DNA of 64,000 nt from NCBI RefSeq assembly GCF_900696085.1, contig NZ_CAADFC020000004.1, forward strand, positions 124,001-188,000. The letters are read 5' to 3'. Both the position numbers and the translations under genes were made by a program. How positions within the stretch are numbered: position 1 is the stretch's first letter; every line of letters begins with the position of its first letter. The notes under the pieces are model-generated. The model was not told the DNA's origin, made no database searches, and saw only the letters and a program-made list of their open reading frames with translations. Below, one piece after another: positions 1-8,167 of this stretch. Origin of the DNA: Bradyrhizobium ivorense. GTDB lineage: Bacteria > Pseudomonadota > Alphaproteobacteria > Rhizobiales > Xanthobacteraceae.

Positions 1-365
1 CGATCAGGGGAATGATGGCGCTGATGAATACGCCGGACGAGGTCACCGGACCGGTCAATTGCGGAAATCCCAACGAGTTTACCATCCGTGACTTGGCAGC
101 CCAGGTGATCGCGATGACCGGGTCGCGTTCGCGGCTCGTCCATCGTCCGCTGCCGCAGGACGATCCAAGGCAGCGGCGTCCCGATATCAGCCAGGCCCAG
201 GAATTGCTGAACTGGCAGCCGGTTATTCCGCTTGCGGAAGGCCTGCAGCGCACGATCGCGTATTTCGAGGAGCTGCATGCGAAGCAGCGAAAGCGCGTCT
301 CGCGTCCGCGATCTGCCGCGAAGAAGACGCGCGAGCCGGTCCCGAGCCGGGCTACCGCTTCCTAG
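1..365 (+). CDS. UDP-glucuronate decarboxylase-like sugar-nucleotide enzyme, C-terminal part
   Basis: This is the last ~120 residues of a short-chain dehydrogenase/epimerase family enzyme; the gene begins left of the window, and the open frame runs through base 3 without a start or stop. The segment 'LMNTPDEVTGPVNCGNPNEF' followed by 'DDPRQRRPDIS' and 'LLNWQPVIPLAEGLQRTI' is the typical C-terminal region of UDP-glucuronic acid decarboxylase (UDP-xylose synthase), where the 'DDP..R.PDI..A...L.W.P' pattern contributes to sugar-nucleotide binding. The family makes UDP-xylose for cell-surface polysaccharide in the cytoplasm. A basic tail of about 25 residues (RKRVSRPRSAAKKTR) follows the conserved domain. 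The NAD-binding and catalytic parts are outside the window, so dTDP-glucose dehydratase-like alternatives cannot be excluded. Confidence 0.75.
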   Translation, partial: IRGMMALMNTPDEVTGPVNCGNPNEFTIRDLAAQVIAMTGSRSRLVHRPLPQDDPRQRRPDISQAQELLNWQPVIPLAEGLQRTIAYFEELHAKQRKRVSRPRSAAKKTREPVPSRATAS

Positions 366-377
366 GAGAACGCAAGG

Positions 378-1277
378 CTAGGGTTGCTTGCCATAGCGCG
401 CCGTGCCGGAGATCCTTCCGTCCTTGCCGTTCAGCGGCCGGATGCGGGCAGCGTCGATCAGGGCCGGCGGCCGCGGCTCGAGTTGCGTCGCGTCGGAGGC
501 CGCCTTGGCATGATTTGCGAGTGCCCGGCCGGCGCTGGTGATTGCGAGCGGATAGTTGCCGTTCTCCAATTGCCTCCGGGGCTGATGGTTCATGCCCCAG
601 ATCGCCGCCTGCGTCCGGTTCTGAACCCGGATCTTGCGCAGGATCGCCTTGACGTGGACCTTCACGGTCGCCTCGGCGATCTCCAGCTTGCGGGCGATGA
701 ATTTGTTGGAGTCGCCCTCGATCAGGCAGTTCAGGATCAGCCGCTCGCGCGGCGAAAACAGTGGCGCAGTCGGATCGTCTGCCGCAGCAGGACATGGGTC
801 CGCGGCTTGATCGATGCAGTGATCGTCGCTCGCGGCTTCTGCCTGGTGCAGGCCGGGATTGAGCAGGAACGACAGGAATGCCGGTGGGAAGATGGTTTCG
901 CCCAGCATCACAAGCTCGAGCGATTTGACGAACCGGTCGCAGGTGACGACGTTGACGAAATATCCGCTGGCGCCGGCGCGAAATGCCGAGATCAAATCGC
1001 TTAGCCGGTAACGATCGACCACGACCGCGATGCGGCCGTTGGCGTGCCGGTTCTTGCAGCCCTCGATCTGCTCGAGCACCGTGTCGAAGGTTTCGCCGGT
1101 GTGGACGATCAGAACGAGCGAGGGATGATGCTTGAGGGTGGCAGGGTGCAGATCGCCGGCGGACGATGCCGACGACAGGACTCGAAAGTGCGCCGTACGC
1201 AAAATCCTGGCGAGTCCTTCCCTAAGCAGAATACTCTTTCCAATAATGACAACCGGCAATAAGCGGTGCCTTCGCAT
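378..1277 (-). CDS. LuxR-family transcriptional regulator with a degenerate receiver domain
   Basis: A protein of about 299 residues starting at MRRHRLLPVV; the frame extends 10 codons upstream, but the internal ATG lies directly before the receiver fold. The N-terminal ~130 residues have a response-regulator fold pattern (REGLARIL...GASGYFVNVV), but the acidic pocket, the phospho-acceptor Asp (the strand reads LVLIVHTGET) and the conserved Lys are not seen, so phosphorylation is unlikely. The C-terminal LuxR-type helix-turn-helix is clear (FSPRERLILNCLIEGDSNKF, then ATVKVHVKAILRKI). A poorly conserved ~65-residue tail follows. It is divergent from the LuxR-type gene at 1736, sharing a 458-bp intergenic region with two palindromes. 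Such regulators in Bradyrhizobium often sit near exopolysaccharide genes, which would fit the sugar-nucleotide enzyme next door; that link is inference. Confidence 0.8.
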   Translation of the reverse strand: MRRHRLLPVVIIGKSILLREGLARILRTAHFRVLSSASSAGDLHPATLKHHPSLVLIVHTGETFDTVLEQIEGCKNRHANGRIAVVVDRYRLSDLISAFRAGASGYFVNVVTCDRFVKSLELVMLGETIFPPAFLSFLLNPGLHQAEAASDDHCIDQAADPCPAAADDPTAPLFSPRERLILNCLIEGDSNKFIARKLEIAEATVKVHVKAILRKIRVQNRTQAAIWGMNHQPRRQLENGNYPLAITSAGRALANHAKAASDATQLEPRPPALIDAARIRPLNGKDGRISGTARYGKQP

Positions 1278-1486
1278 GATGATGCTCCAGCGTAAACACA
1301 AAAACACACGCAGTGGCCGCAGGAACGCGACCTCTTATGGCACTTGGCGACGTGGGACGAGCCCTGAACAATAACTTTCTTACGTGATGCAAAATCTTGT
1401 ATCGAAATATACGACCGAACCGGGCTCCGTCGGGCCGCGATCCCGTCGTGTAGAAATGGTAAGCTTAGTTTCGAATTTTCAATAAC

Positions 1487-1510
1487 CCTATATATCATTG
1501 GTTATATAGG
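1487..1510. repeat. Inverted repeat, 8-bp arms, 8-bp spacer
   Basis: CCTATATA at 1487-1494 and TATATAGG at 1503-1510 are exact reverse complements separated by 8 bases. It lies in an AT-rich stretch between two divergent regulators, so a protein-binding site or promoter element is plausible; no T-run follows, so a terminator is less likely. Confidence 0.5.
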
Positions 1511-1646
1511 CCGCGCGTGCGGAGCATGCCGGATGACGCCAATTGACGCAGGCAAATCGGCACTTCGATCGCGCGGCGTAATTGCGGGCGGCCGCTGCCA
1601 CACACTGTAATTGCGGATCCGAGGGGCCGACCGGATAGCCCCAAGG

Positions 1647-1660
1647 CAGTACTAGTACTG
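1647..1660. promoter_or_regulatory. 14-bp perfect palindrome, candidate operator
   Basis: CAGTACTAGTACTG is identical to its own reverse complement. It lies about 75 bases upstream of the LuxR-type gene at 1736. A perfect 14-bp palindrome here suggests a dimeric regulator site, perhaps one of the two flanking LuxR-type proteins. No second copy was noticed in the window. Confidence 0.45.
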
Positions 1661-1735
1661 GGTCAATTGAGACTAAAAATCCGTGGAATATGTTAATATC
1701 CGCAGGGGTTTATGTCGGCGGACAGAGGAACACCC

Positions 1736-2371
1736 ATGCGTCGAACGCGGTTGGTAATCGCAGATCGGCATCCGATCGTTCTGCAAGGCTTGGCGTCAGT
1801 TTTCGCTGCAGTGCGTGACTTCGAGATCGTCGCGTCGTGCAGCGATGGAGCGAGTTGCGTGGAGGCGATCCGGAATTCGGGCTCCGACATTGCTCTGCTC
1901 GAAGACGCCTTCCCCGATGTGACCAGCGCCGAGATCCTCGCCATGATCGATGGTGAGAGGCTTTCCACCCGCGTGGTCTTTTTTGCCGCAGAGGCTCAAC
2001 AGGGCGAACTCGCCCCGCCGCTCGCGGCCGGCGCCTGCAATGTGATTTCCAAGCACGCCAGCCCGGAGACGCTGGTGCAATCGCTCAGGGTGGTCGCGGA
2101 GGGCGGCACCGTGCTGGTGGGGCTGGCGCCGGGCCTCGTGCCCGCGGCCAAGGAGGCGGATGGCGCCGTCGTCGACAACGTGTTGGCGGTCCTGACCGAC
2201 CGTGAGCGCGAAATCATGCGGCTGGTGTCCGAGGGATTGTCGAACAAGGCCATTGCGCGCCGTTTGAACCTCTCGCAGGGGACCATCAAGGTCCACCTGC
2301 ATCACATCTACCAGAAGCTCGAGATCAACAACCGAACGGCGCTCGCCGCGCTCGCGATGTCGCAGCGATAG
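1736..2371 (+). CDS. LuxR/NarL-family response regulator
   Basis: About 211 residues from MRRTRLVIADRHP; the ATG at 1736 was chosen over 1712 because GAGGA lies 6-7 bases before it and the receiver domain begins immediately. Residues 1-120 form a receiver domain with an acidic-pocket Asp (VIADRHPIVLQGL) and a conserved Lys near ISKHASPETL. The phospho-acceptor strand reads DIALLEDAFPD, with Glu-Asp where a single Asp is usual, so it may be phosphomimetic or use the neighbouring Asp. The C-terminal 60 residues are a standard NarL-type HTH (LTDREREIMRLVSEGLSNKA...GTIKVHLHHIYQKL). Control of surface polysaccharide is possible from context but not shown. Confidence 0.85.
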   Translation: MRRTRLVIADRHPIVLQGLASVFAAVRDFEIVASCSDGASCVEAIRNSGSDIALLEDAFPDVTSAEILAMIDGERLSTRVVFFAAEAQQGELAPPLAAGACNVISKHASPETLVQSLRVVAEGGTVLVGLAPGLVPAAKEADGAVVDNVLAVLTDREREIMRLVSEGLSNKAIARRLNLSQGTIKVHLHHIYQKLEINNRTALAALAMSQR

Positions 2372-2488
2372 CTGCAGCGCGGAGTCTTGCGGCCAGATTC
2401 CGGCTCCGAGGTCAGACAGGACCGCGGGAGCCAGGCATAGCGACACTCCGAGCGGATTAGTCCAACCAGGTGGCGATGGCCGCCGGCG

Positions 2489-3361
2489 TCAAAGCACCTC
2501 TGCGAGCGAATGCCCCTGCAGCTCGATGGTCAGCCCCTGCAGGCCGAGATCGTTGATCTCGCCGCCCATCGCTTTCAGGCTTTCCTCGCGGATCAGCGAC
2601 ATCAATCCGCGGCGCAATGCGAGAAATTCCGAGGACATCATCATCGACTGTTGCCGCGGGCGCTCGAGCGGAATCGGGATTTCCGCCTTGATCGAGCCGG
2701 GGCGGGCGGTCATGCAATAGACGCGGTCGGACAGGAAGATCGCCTCGTCGATGTCGTGGGTGACGAACAGCACGGAGATCTTCAGCCGCTGCCACATATT
2801 GGTGAGGATCTGCTGCATGATGACGCGGGTCTGGGCGTCCAGTGCGCCGAACGGCTCGTCGAGCAGCAGTACCTTCGGGCCGGTCGCCAGCGCGCGCACG
2901 ATGCCGACGCGCTGCTTCATGCCGCCGGATAGTCGCTCCGGATAATGCTTCTCGAACGCCTCGAGGCCGGCAAGGCCGAGCAGCGTGCGCGCCGCGCGCT
3001 CGCGCTGCGAACGCGGCATGCCGCGCACCTTCAGGCCGAATTCGACGTTTTCGCGCACGGTCTTCCAGGGAAACAGCGAGTATTGCTGGAACACCATGCC
3101 GCGTTCGGCGCTGGGGCCGTTGACAGGCTCGCCATCGACGGTGACCACACCGGTGGTGGGCTTGAGAAAGCCGGCAACCGCATTGAGCAGGGTCGATTTT
3201 CCGCAGCCGGACGGACCGACGATCGAGACGAATTCGCCGGGATTGACGTGGATCTGGGTGTCGGTAACGGCCTGCACCGCGCCGTCGAGGCTCTCGTAGC
3301 TGAGCGAGAAGTTTTTGACCTCGATGTGGCCCTTCGCTGCATTGGTACGAACGTCGTTCAT
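2489..3361 (-). CDS. ABC transporter ATPase, nitrate/sulfonate/taurine family
   Basis: A 290-residue ATPase of the NrtD/SsuB/TauB group. Walker A is GPSGCGKST, the signature is LSGGMKQRVGIVRAL and Walker B is VLLLDEPFGALDAQTR, followed by the switch His in FVTHDIDEA. The ATG at 3361 overlaps the TGA of the upstream permease gene (ATGA), implying translational coupling; an in-frame ATG four codons earlier is possible. The ~30-residue extension after the core (MGGEINDLGLQGLTIELQ) is longer than in simple SsuB proteins. It powers import by the permease and binding protein encoded just upstream. The substrate cannot be read from the sequence: nitrate, sulfonate, taurine and pyrimidine transporters share this architecture. 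Confidence 0.92.
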   Translation of the reverse strand: MNDVRTNAAKGHIEVKNFSLSYESLDGAVQAVTDTQIHVNPGEFVSIVGPSGCGKSTLLNAVAGFLKPTTGVVTVDGEPVNGPSAERGMVFQQYSLFPWKTVRENVEFGLKVRGMPRSQRERAARTLLGLAGLEAFEKHYPERLSGGMKQRVGIVRALATGPKVLLLDEPFGALDAQTRVIMQQILTNMWQRLKISVLFVTHDIDEAIFLSDRVYCMTARPGSIKAEIPIPLERPRQQSMMMSSEFLALRRGLMSLIREESLKAMGGEINDLGLQGLTIELQGHSLAEVL

Positions 3362-4263
3362 GTCGGCCTCCATGGCATGACCAGCCGGCCGGCGCTCCGG
3401 ATCAGCAGGCTGGATCCGAGCCCGAGCACGCCGATCGCGATCATGCCGAGCGCGATGTCGGCGTACTGCACCAGCGAGTAGGCCTCCCAGGTGAAATAGC
3501 CGATGCCGTACTGGCCGGAGATCATCTCGGCGGCGATCAGCGACACCCATGCCACGCCCATGCCGACGGTGAGGCCGGTGAAGATGTGCGGCAGCGAGGC
3601 CGGAAAGTAGACCTCGCGGAAGATCGAGCGCTCGCGCGCGCCGAGACACTGGGCTGCGCGCACCAGCACCGGGTCGACCAGCGACATGCCGTGCAGGGTG
3701 TTGATCAGGATCGGGAAGAAGGAGCCGAGGAACGTGATGAAGACGATGCTCTGCTCGTTGGTCGGCCACAGCATGATCGCCATCGGCACCCAGGCGATCG
3801 CCGGGATCGGCCGCAGCACTTCCGCGACCGGGAAGATCATCTCATGGACCAGCTTGAAGCGGCCCATGATGAGTCCCAGCGGCACGCCGACGATTGCGGC
3901 CAGCGAGAAGCCGAACAAGATGCGACGGCAGCTCAACAGCAGATGCATCAGGAATTTTGGATCGTGGATCGCCTTGGCAAAACTCGCATAGACCGCGAGC
4001 GGCGAGGGCACGTTGGTGAAGCGCACGAAAAAGACGATGCGATAGGTCGTGAGCAGGTGCCAGACGACCAGGAAGGCGGCGAGCGAAATCGCGCCGATCG
4101 CGATGGCACGCAGCCGGTCCCGATTGAGCCGGTACCATCGTCCCGCGCGCGCGGCGAATGACGGTGTGGAGGCCGCGGCGGGCGCCGCTTCAGTCTCGGT
4201 CACGGCCGTGGCAGCCGGCATGGCGTCCTCCTGGGGCCGCAGGATGGCCGGGCTGCTGCTCAT
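3358..4263 (-). CDS. ABC transporter permease, nitrate/sulfonate/taurine family
   Basis: A 301-residue inner-membrane permease of the SsuC/TauC/NrtB type. A cytoplasmic Ala/Thr-rich N-terminal extension of ~45 residues precedes the first membrane segment (AIAIGAISLAAFLVVWHLL), then come five further segments. The ATPase-docking EAA-type loop is visible as RAAQCLGARERSIFREVYFP. Start and stop overlap both neighbours by four bases (ATGA), so binding protein, permease and ATPase form one tightly coupled operon transcribed leftward. The long N-terminal extension is unusual for the family. The transported compound is unknown. Confidence 0.92.
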   Translation of the reverse strand: MSSSPAILRPQEDAMPAATAVTETEAAPAAASTPSFAARAGRWYRLNRDRLRAIAIGAISLAAFLVVWHLLTTYRIVFFVRFTNVPSPLAVYASFAKAIHDPKFLMHLLLSCRRILFGFSLAAIVGVPLGLIMGRFKLVHEMIFPVAEVLRPIPAIAWVPMAIMLWPTNEQSIVFITFLGSFFPILINTLHGMSLVDPVLVRAAQCLGARERSIFREVYFPASLPHIFTGLTVGMGVAWVSLIAAEMISGQYGIGYFTWEAYSLVQYADIALGMIAIGVLGLGSSLLIRSAGRLVMPWRPT

Positions 4264-5672
4264 GTCTTGCCTCCGCCGACCGCCGATTTCACCGCGTCCT
4301 CGAAGCCGAGGACTTTGCCGCCAATCTTCGCCGCATACGCCTCCGCATCCTTCTTCAGCAGGAACGGTGCCACCTCGCCGTCGCCGACGGCATAGAACGC
4401 CTGGTCCGCGAACAGCTTGATGCCTCTGATGCTGTCGAAGACGTAGGCGACGTTGATCTTCTTGCCCTTGGCCCTGAAGTCGGCGTAGGCGCCCAGCGTG
4501 CAGGAGGCGTTCGCAAACGGCAGGATGCCGGCATCGTCGATCCAGACTTCGCCGGCCTTGCGCGGATCGGCGATCGGCTTCTTGCAGAAGCCGTCGTCGC
4601 CCGAAATCTCGTAATTCTTCGTGCCGGCGAGCTGCGCGTCATAGTCGAGCTTCAGATCGGCGTAAGCCTTGCGGATGTAGGAATCGTCGACCCACTTTTT
4701 CGGATCGAATTCCTTCATGCGCCCGAGCTTCTGCAGCACCGTGACGTCGGTGGCGGCGGCCTCGATCAGCGCCGGCTTGATGGTGGGATCGGTGGTCATG
4801 TTGCCGCCGGGCCCGAGGAAGATGTAGACCACCTCCTTGTTGATGCCGGTCCACTCCTGGATCTTCTCGGCGGCGAGTTTCGGATTGTCGCGCAGCCACT
4901 GGTTGGCGGCGACGATCGCCTTGACATAGGCGACCACGATCTCGGGATATTTTTCGGCGAAGTCGGTGCGCACTACGACGCCGTGAAAGGTCGGCAGATT
5001 GGTCTCGACGCCGTCGAAGATCTTGCGGGCGAAGCCGCGGAACGGCAGCAGTTCGGCGAACGGCACGAAGTCGGCGTGGGCGTCGATCTTCTTTTCCTGG
5101 AGGTTGGTCGAGCCGACCTCCGGGCTCTGGCTCACCAGCTGGAAGAAGTCGGATGCGTAGCCGCGATCCTGCATCGCCTTCAGCACCATGCCGTGCGCGG
5201 CCGAGCCGAACGGCACGCTGACCAGCTTGCCCTTGAGATCGGCGAGATCGTAGTAGGGCGAGTCCTTGTGGACGACAATGCCGTTGCCGGAGCCGGACAG
5301 GCTGTAGGCGGCGACCGCGATCAGCCGGCTCTTGCTCTCGGGATTGTTCTCGAAAGTGAAGCCGTTCACGATCAGCGGATAGTCGCCCATCATGCCGATC
5401 TGCAGCTTGTTCGCCATCATCGCGTTGGTGACGGGCGGGCCGGAGGTGAAGTTCTGCCACTCCAGCTCGAACTTGATGTTGGCGTATTTGCCGTCGGTCG
5501 GCAGGTATTTTTCCAGGAGGTGCAACTGCCGGATGACGACGCCCGCGGTGACCGTGTTGGTGGTGGTGTCCTGCGTGCCGATGCCGATCGTCACCGTCTC
5601 CGCCGCGACCGGCTGCGCAAACAGAAGCGCCAGCGACGTCGCGAGCGAGAGCGTGGGAAGGTGGCGGACCAT
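4260..5672 (-). CDS. ABC transporter binding protein (NrtA/SsuA-like) with C-terminal NosL-like domain
   Basis: About 470 residues, clearly longer than the ~320 of SsuA or TauA. The ATG at 5672 is preferred because the AAGGAGG site lies 6 bases before it; the ATG at 5678 abuts the site. A Sec signal peptide ends near QPVAAE. Residues ~25-340 are a periplasmic binding fold of the NMT1/SsuA type (LQIGMMGDYPLIVNG; PFGSAAHGMVLKAM). From about residue 358 an extra domain follows with two Cys and the segment VFDSIRGIKLFADQAFYAV, ending in KDAEAYAAKIGGKVLGFEDA, which resembles the end of NosL-type copper chaperones. The fusion hints at a metal- or sulfur-linked ligand; this is inference. It heads the importer operon. 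Confidence 0.85.
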   Translation of the reverse strand: MVRHLPTLSLATSLALLFAQPVAAETVTIGIGTQDTTTNTVTAGVVIRQLHLLEKYLPTDGKYANIKFELEWQNFTSGPPVTNAMMANKLQIGMMGDYPLIVNGFTFENNPESKSRLIAVAAYSLSGSGNGIVVHKDSPYYDLADLKGKLVSVPFGSAAHGMVLKAMQDRGYASDFFQLVSQSPEVGSTNLQEKKIDAHADFVPFAELLPFRGFARKIFDGVETNLPTFHGVVVRTDFAEKYPEIVVAYVKAIVAANQWLRDNPKLAAEKIQEWTGINKEVVYIFLGPGGNMTTDPTIKPALIEAAATDVTVLQKLGRMKEFDPKKWVDDSYIRKAYADLKLDYDAQLAGTKNYEISGDDGFCKKPIADPRKAGEVWIDDAGILPFANASCTLGAYADFRAKGKKINVAYVFDSIRGIKLFADQAFYAVGDGEVAPFLLKKDAEAYAAKIGGKVLGFEDAVKSAVGGGKT

Positions 5673-5758
5673 TCTCATCCTCCTTCGGTTGGATGTGCTA
5701 TGGCTGCCATGATTGGGCGAGGGGGCAGGCTGGGCAAATCCGGAGTCATCGCCGCTGT

Positions 5759-5770
5759 CGATTAGTTGCC
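5759..5770 (-). promoter_or_regulatory. Candidate operator, copy 1 of the CAACTAAT-type motif
   Basis: Read on the minus strand this is GGCAACTAATCG, about 90 bases upstream of the binding-protein start. The 11-mer AACTAATCGAC recurs exactly at 7280-7290, and related sites lie at 7195 and 8168, one before each transcription unit of the locus. The Crp/Fnr-family regulator encoded at 5840-6616 is the obvious candidate ligand, but the motif does not match the classical Fnr or Crp consensus. Confidence 0.4.
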
Positions 5771-5839
5771 GGGAAAATGCCCGTTGCTTACTCCTTGGGC
5801 AGTTTTGCCAATGACAGCCGATTGCATGGGCATCGGCCT

Positions 5840-6616
5840 CTAATCGGCCGCCTGGCCCCGCATCTCTTCCAAAGTCTCGGTCTGGCAGACCACGATCTGG
5901 GAGCGCTTGGTCACGACGATCCCCTTCTCCTGCATGCGCTTCAGGCTGATCGTCACCCATTGCCTGGTGGCGCCGACCATGTGGGCGATGTCGGCATGGG
6001 TGAAGGCCGCGGCGATCACGGTGCCGTCGGAATCCTTCACGCCATAGAGTTCGACGAGGTGCAGCAACAGGTGCGCCAGACGCTGGCTGATCGACCGCGT
6101 TCCCAGCATCTGGGCGAGCGCGGAGTAGCATTTGCCCTTGAAGGTCAGTCCCTCGATCAGACCGATGGCGAGGTTCGGGATCTCCGCGGCCAGCACCCGC
6201 AGTTCCTTGCCGGGAAGGTGCACGACGCTGCAATTGCTGGAGGCAACGCCGGACCACTGATGGACGGTGCCCTCGAACACTTCGGGCCCGCCGACGAAGT
6301 TGCCGACGTGCCAGTAGGCTAGCGTGATCTCGCGCCCCAGCGGCGAGATGTAGAAAACCCGGATGCGACCGCTCTCGATCAGCCAGATGCCGTCATGCTT
6401 GCCGCCCTGGCTGAACAGCGTTTGGCCGCGATTGAGCACCTTGCGGCGCCCTTGCTTCAGCACCAGTTCCCGCTCGCGCGGCGTCAGCTTGTCCATCAAC
6501 GGCGGCGGGCCGCCGATCCATTGCTGGTTCTCGGTGAGCAGCAGCGAGGAACTGCCGGCAGGCCGGATTGTTGCGGGAACGGTCCCGCGAACCGCATTGG
6601 CCGCCTGCAACAACAT
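5840..6616 (-). CDS. Crp/Fnr-family transcriptional regulator
   Basis: About 258 residues from MLLQAANAVRG; this ATG has CCGGAGGCGGCTCG before it, while the frame runs 20 codons further up. Residues ~60-165 form a cyclic-nucleotide-binding-type beta roll (RGQTLFSQGGKHDGIWLIES; REITLAYWHVGNFVGGPEVF). The C-terminal winged helix is FTHADIAHMVGATRQWVTIS followed by LKRMQEKGIV. The N-terminal Cys cluster that binds Fe-S in true FNR is absent, so the effector is unknown. It lies between the importer operon and the DUF971/redox genes, all preceded by a shared motif, so it is the likely local regulator. Direct repeats of GTTCTAGA at 6643 and 6661 sit just upstream of its start. Confidence 0.88.
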   Translation of the reverse strand: MLLQAANAVRGTVPATIRPAGSSSLLLTENQQWIGGPPPLMDKLTPRERELVLKQGRRKVLNRGQTLFSQGGKHDGIWLIESGRIRVFYISPLGREITLAYWHVGNFVGGPEVFEGTVHQWSGVASSNCSVVHLPGKELRVLAAEIPNLAIGLIEGLTFKGKCYSALAQMLGTRSISQRLAHLLLHLVELYGVKDSDGTVIAAAFTHADIAHMVGATRQWVTISLKRMQEKGIVVTKRSQIVVCQTETLEEMRGQAAD

Positions 6617-6841
6617 CGAGCCGCCTCCGGATTGTTCAAGCCGTTCTAGACATTCAAATCGTTCTAGAAAGAGCAATGTCCATGCCAGAACGGGTTGGCA
6701 AGTGGGGGACGGCTGGCCGCTGACGCCTGCATCGCTACGGGACCGCGCGCGGCGCGCCGGCCCGGAAAATCATCACCGAAAATGAGGGATTGATGGAATG
6801 GCGGTTCGCCCGCCGGGGCCTCGCATAGAAGGGGAGACCGG

Positions 6842-7147
6842 TTAGTGTCCTGCGAGGCTCAGCAGATAAATTTTTGGATAGATGCCGCGATTGTGCCCGT
6901 CGGAGAACGAAATATTGAGCCCGTAGCCCAAATCGCCGATCCCGGTGATCGCGATGCCGGGAAACCGCTCGGGGAAGCGGCCGTCAATCCGGGCGCGGGT
7001 GCAGTGGGCGCATTTGCAAGCGAGACGAAGCTGCTCGGCCGCGAACTTCACTTCATCATCCTGCGCGGTGCGCACCACGAGTGTCGCGAGATCGGCGCTG
7101 GCCTCGTAGTCGGTCACCGTCGGCGCCACCGATGCGGTCATGGTCAT
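6842..7147 (-). CDS. DUF971 (GBBH-like N-terminal domain) small protein
   Basis: About 101 residues from MTMTASVAPT, chosen because GGAGGATCGTC precedes ATG 7147; an ATG two codons later is possible. The segment LRLACKCAHCTRARIDGRFP, followed by ITGIGDLGYGLNISFSDGHN and GIYPKIYL, matches the DUF971 family, which is also the N-terminal domain of gamma-butyrobetaine hydroxylase. In free-standing form the family is found near Fe-S-cluster and redox genes. The CxC..C cysteines could bind a metal. It is transcribed leftward, divergent from the ferredoxin-NADP reductase gene, and its promoter region holds the perfect palindrome at 7195-7206. Its biochemical role here is unknown. Confidence 0.8.
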   Translation of the reverse strand: MTMTASVAPTVTDYEASADLATLVVRTAQDDEVKFAAEQLRLACKCAHCTRARIDGRFPERFPGIAITGIGDLGYGLNISFSDGHNRGIYPKIYLLSLAGH

Positions 7148-7194
7148 GACGATCCTCCACCCTTCCTCCTGACATCGAGGCGGCGGACGCGATA

Positions 7195-7206
7195 GCAATT
7201 AATTGC
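7195..7206. promoter_or_regulatory. Perfect 12-bp palindrome, copy 2 of the locus motif
   Basis: GCAATTAATTGC equals its reverse complement and lies ~48 bases upstream of the DUF971 start. The flanking 13-mer GCGATAGCAATTA (7189-7201) occurs as an exact reverse complement at 8173-8185, before the flavoprotein gene. It is the most symmetrical member of the repeated motif. Confidence 0.5.
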
Positions 7207-7279
7207 CGGATCCGGCGCGACGCTGCTGCAATCACCGATGCGTATCGCCCGCTCGCCGTCGATCACACGCAAAATGTGA

Positions 7280-7290
7280 AACTAATCGAC
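7280..7290 (+). promoter_or_regulatory. Candidate operator, copy 3 of the locus motif
   Basis: AACTAATCGAC lies about 82 bases before the ferredoxin-NADP reductase start and is identical, inverted, to 5757-5767 before the transporter operon. An 11-bp exact match in two promoter regions of one locus is suggestive of a shared regulator site. Confidence 0.4.
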
Positions 7291-7371
7291 CGAGAACGGC
7301 AGTTCGCCGTTGCGGGATCTGGCGCTCTCCGAAACCTTGCCCGGCATCGCGCAAGCAAGGAGAGACGAGCG

Positions 7372-8145
7372 ATGAGCGCATTTCAGAAGGAAACGGTCCT
7401 CTCGGTCAGGCACTGGACCGAATCCCTGTTCAGCTTCACCGCGACGCGCGATCCAGGCTTTCGCTTCCAGAATGGCCAGTTCGCCATGATCGGGCTCGAG
7501 GTCGATGGCCGGCCGTTGATGCGGGCCTACAGCATGGCGAGCGCTAATCACGAGGAGGCGCTGGAGTTCTTCAGCATCAAGGTGCCGCACGGTCCGCTGA
7601 CCTCGCGGTTGCAGAAGATCAGGGAAGGCGACATCATCCTGGTCGGCCGCAAGGCGACCGGCACGCTGATCACCGGCAATCTCATCCCGGGCAAACGCCT
7701 GGTGCTGCTGTCGACCGGCACCGGGCTGGCGCCGTTCGCGAGCCTGATCAAGGATCCGGAGGTCTACGAGAGCTACGAGACCATCGTGCTCGCCCATGGC
7801 TGCCGCCAGGTCTCGGAACTGGCCTATGGCGAGCAGCTGGTCGAGAGCCTGTGCGACCACGAATTCCTCGGTCCCCTGATCAGGGACAAGCTGGTCTATT
7901 ACCCGACCGTCACGCGCGAGCCGTTCAGAAACCGCGGCCGCATCACCGACCTAATCGCCTCCAACCAGCTGTTCGACGACATCGGCCAGCCGCCGCTCGA
8001 CCGCGAGACCGACCGCATCATGCTGTGCGGCAGTCCCGCGATGCTCGAAGAGCTGCACGCGATGTTCACCGCGCGCAGCTTTGCCGAGGGCAACCACAGC
8101 GAGCCCGGCCACTTCGTGATCGAGAAGGCCTTCGTCGAGCGATAG
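7372..8145 (+). CDS. fpr: Ferredoxin-NADP(+) reductase
   Basis: About 257 residues; ATG 7372 follows AAGGAGAGACGAGCG, and upstream in-frame codons lack family similarity. It is a bacterial subclass I FNR: FAD binding by RAYSMASAN, the NADP-binding motif GTGLAPFASL, and CGSPAMLEEL near the end. The C-terminus FVIEKAFVER is the usual end for this group. It passes electrons between NADPH and ferredoxin or flavodoxin in the cytoplasm. Here it precedes a flavoprotein and a two-cluster ferredoxin by about 100 bases, so it probably supplies or drains their electrons. A genome usually has more than one such gene, so a role dedicated to this locus is inference. Confidence 0.92.
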   Translation: MSAFQKETVLSVRHWTESLFSFTATRDPGFRFQNGQFAMIGLEVDGRPLMRAYSMASANHEEALEFFSIKVPHGPLTSRLQKIREGDIILVGRKATGTLITGNLIPGKRLVLLSTGTGLAPFASLIKDPEVYESYETIVLAHGCRQVSELAYGEQLVESLCDHEFLGPLIRDKLVYYPTVTREPFRNRGRITDLIASNQLFDDIGQPPLDRETDRIMLCGSPAMLEELHAMFTARSFAEGNHSEPGHFVIEKAFVER

Positions 8146-8167
8146 GTCTCCCAATTGTCCGCCGGTG

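Larger units (their letters stand above)
1278..1735. promoter_or_regulatory. Intergenic control region between two divergent LuxR-type genes
   Basis: These 458 bases hold no convincing gene. They contain a perfect inverted repeat at 1487-1510, a 14-bp perfect palindrome at 1647-1660 and AT-rich stretches suitable for promoters in both directions. The spacing places the second palindrome about 75 bases before the start of the rightward gene. Confidence 0.55.

Noticed and set aside
4158..5765. 535-codon open frame opposite to the ABC binding protein
   Set aside because: It is the complementary-strand shadow of the binding-protein gene; its composition (many Val, Asp, Gly, His) is typical for such shadows.
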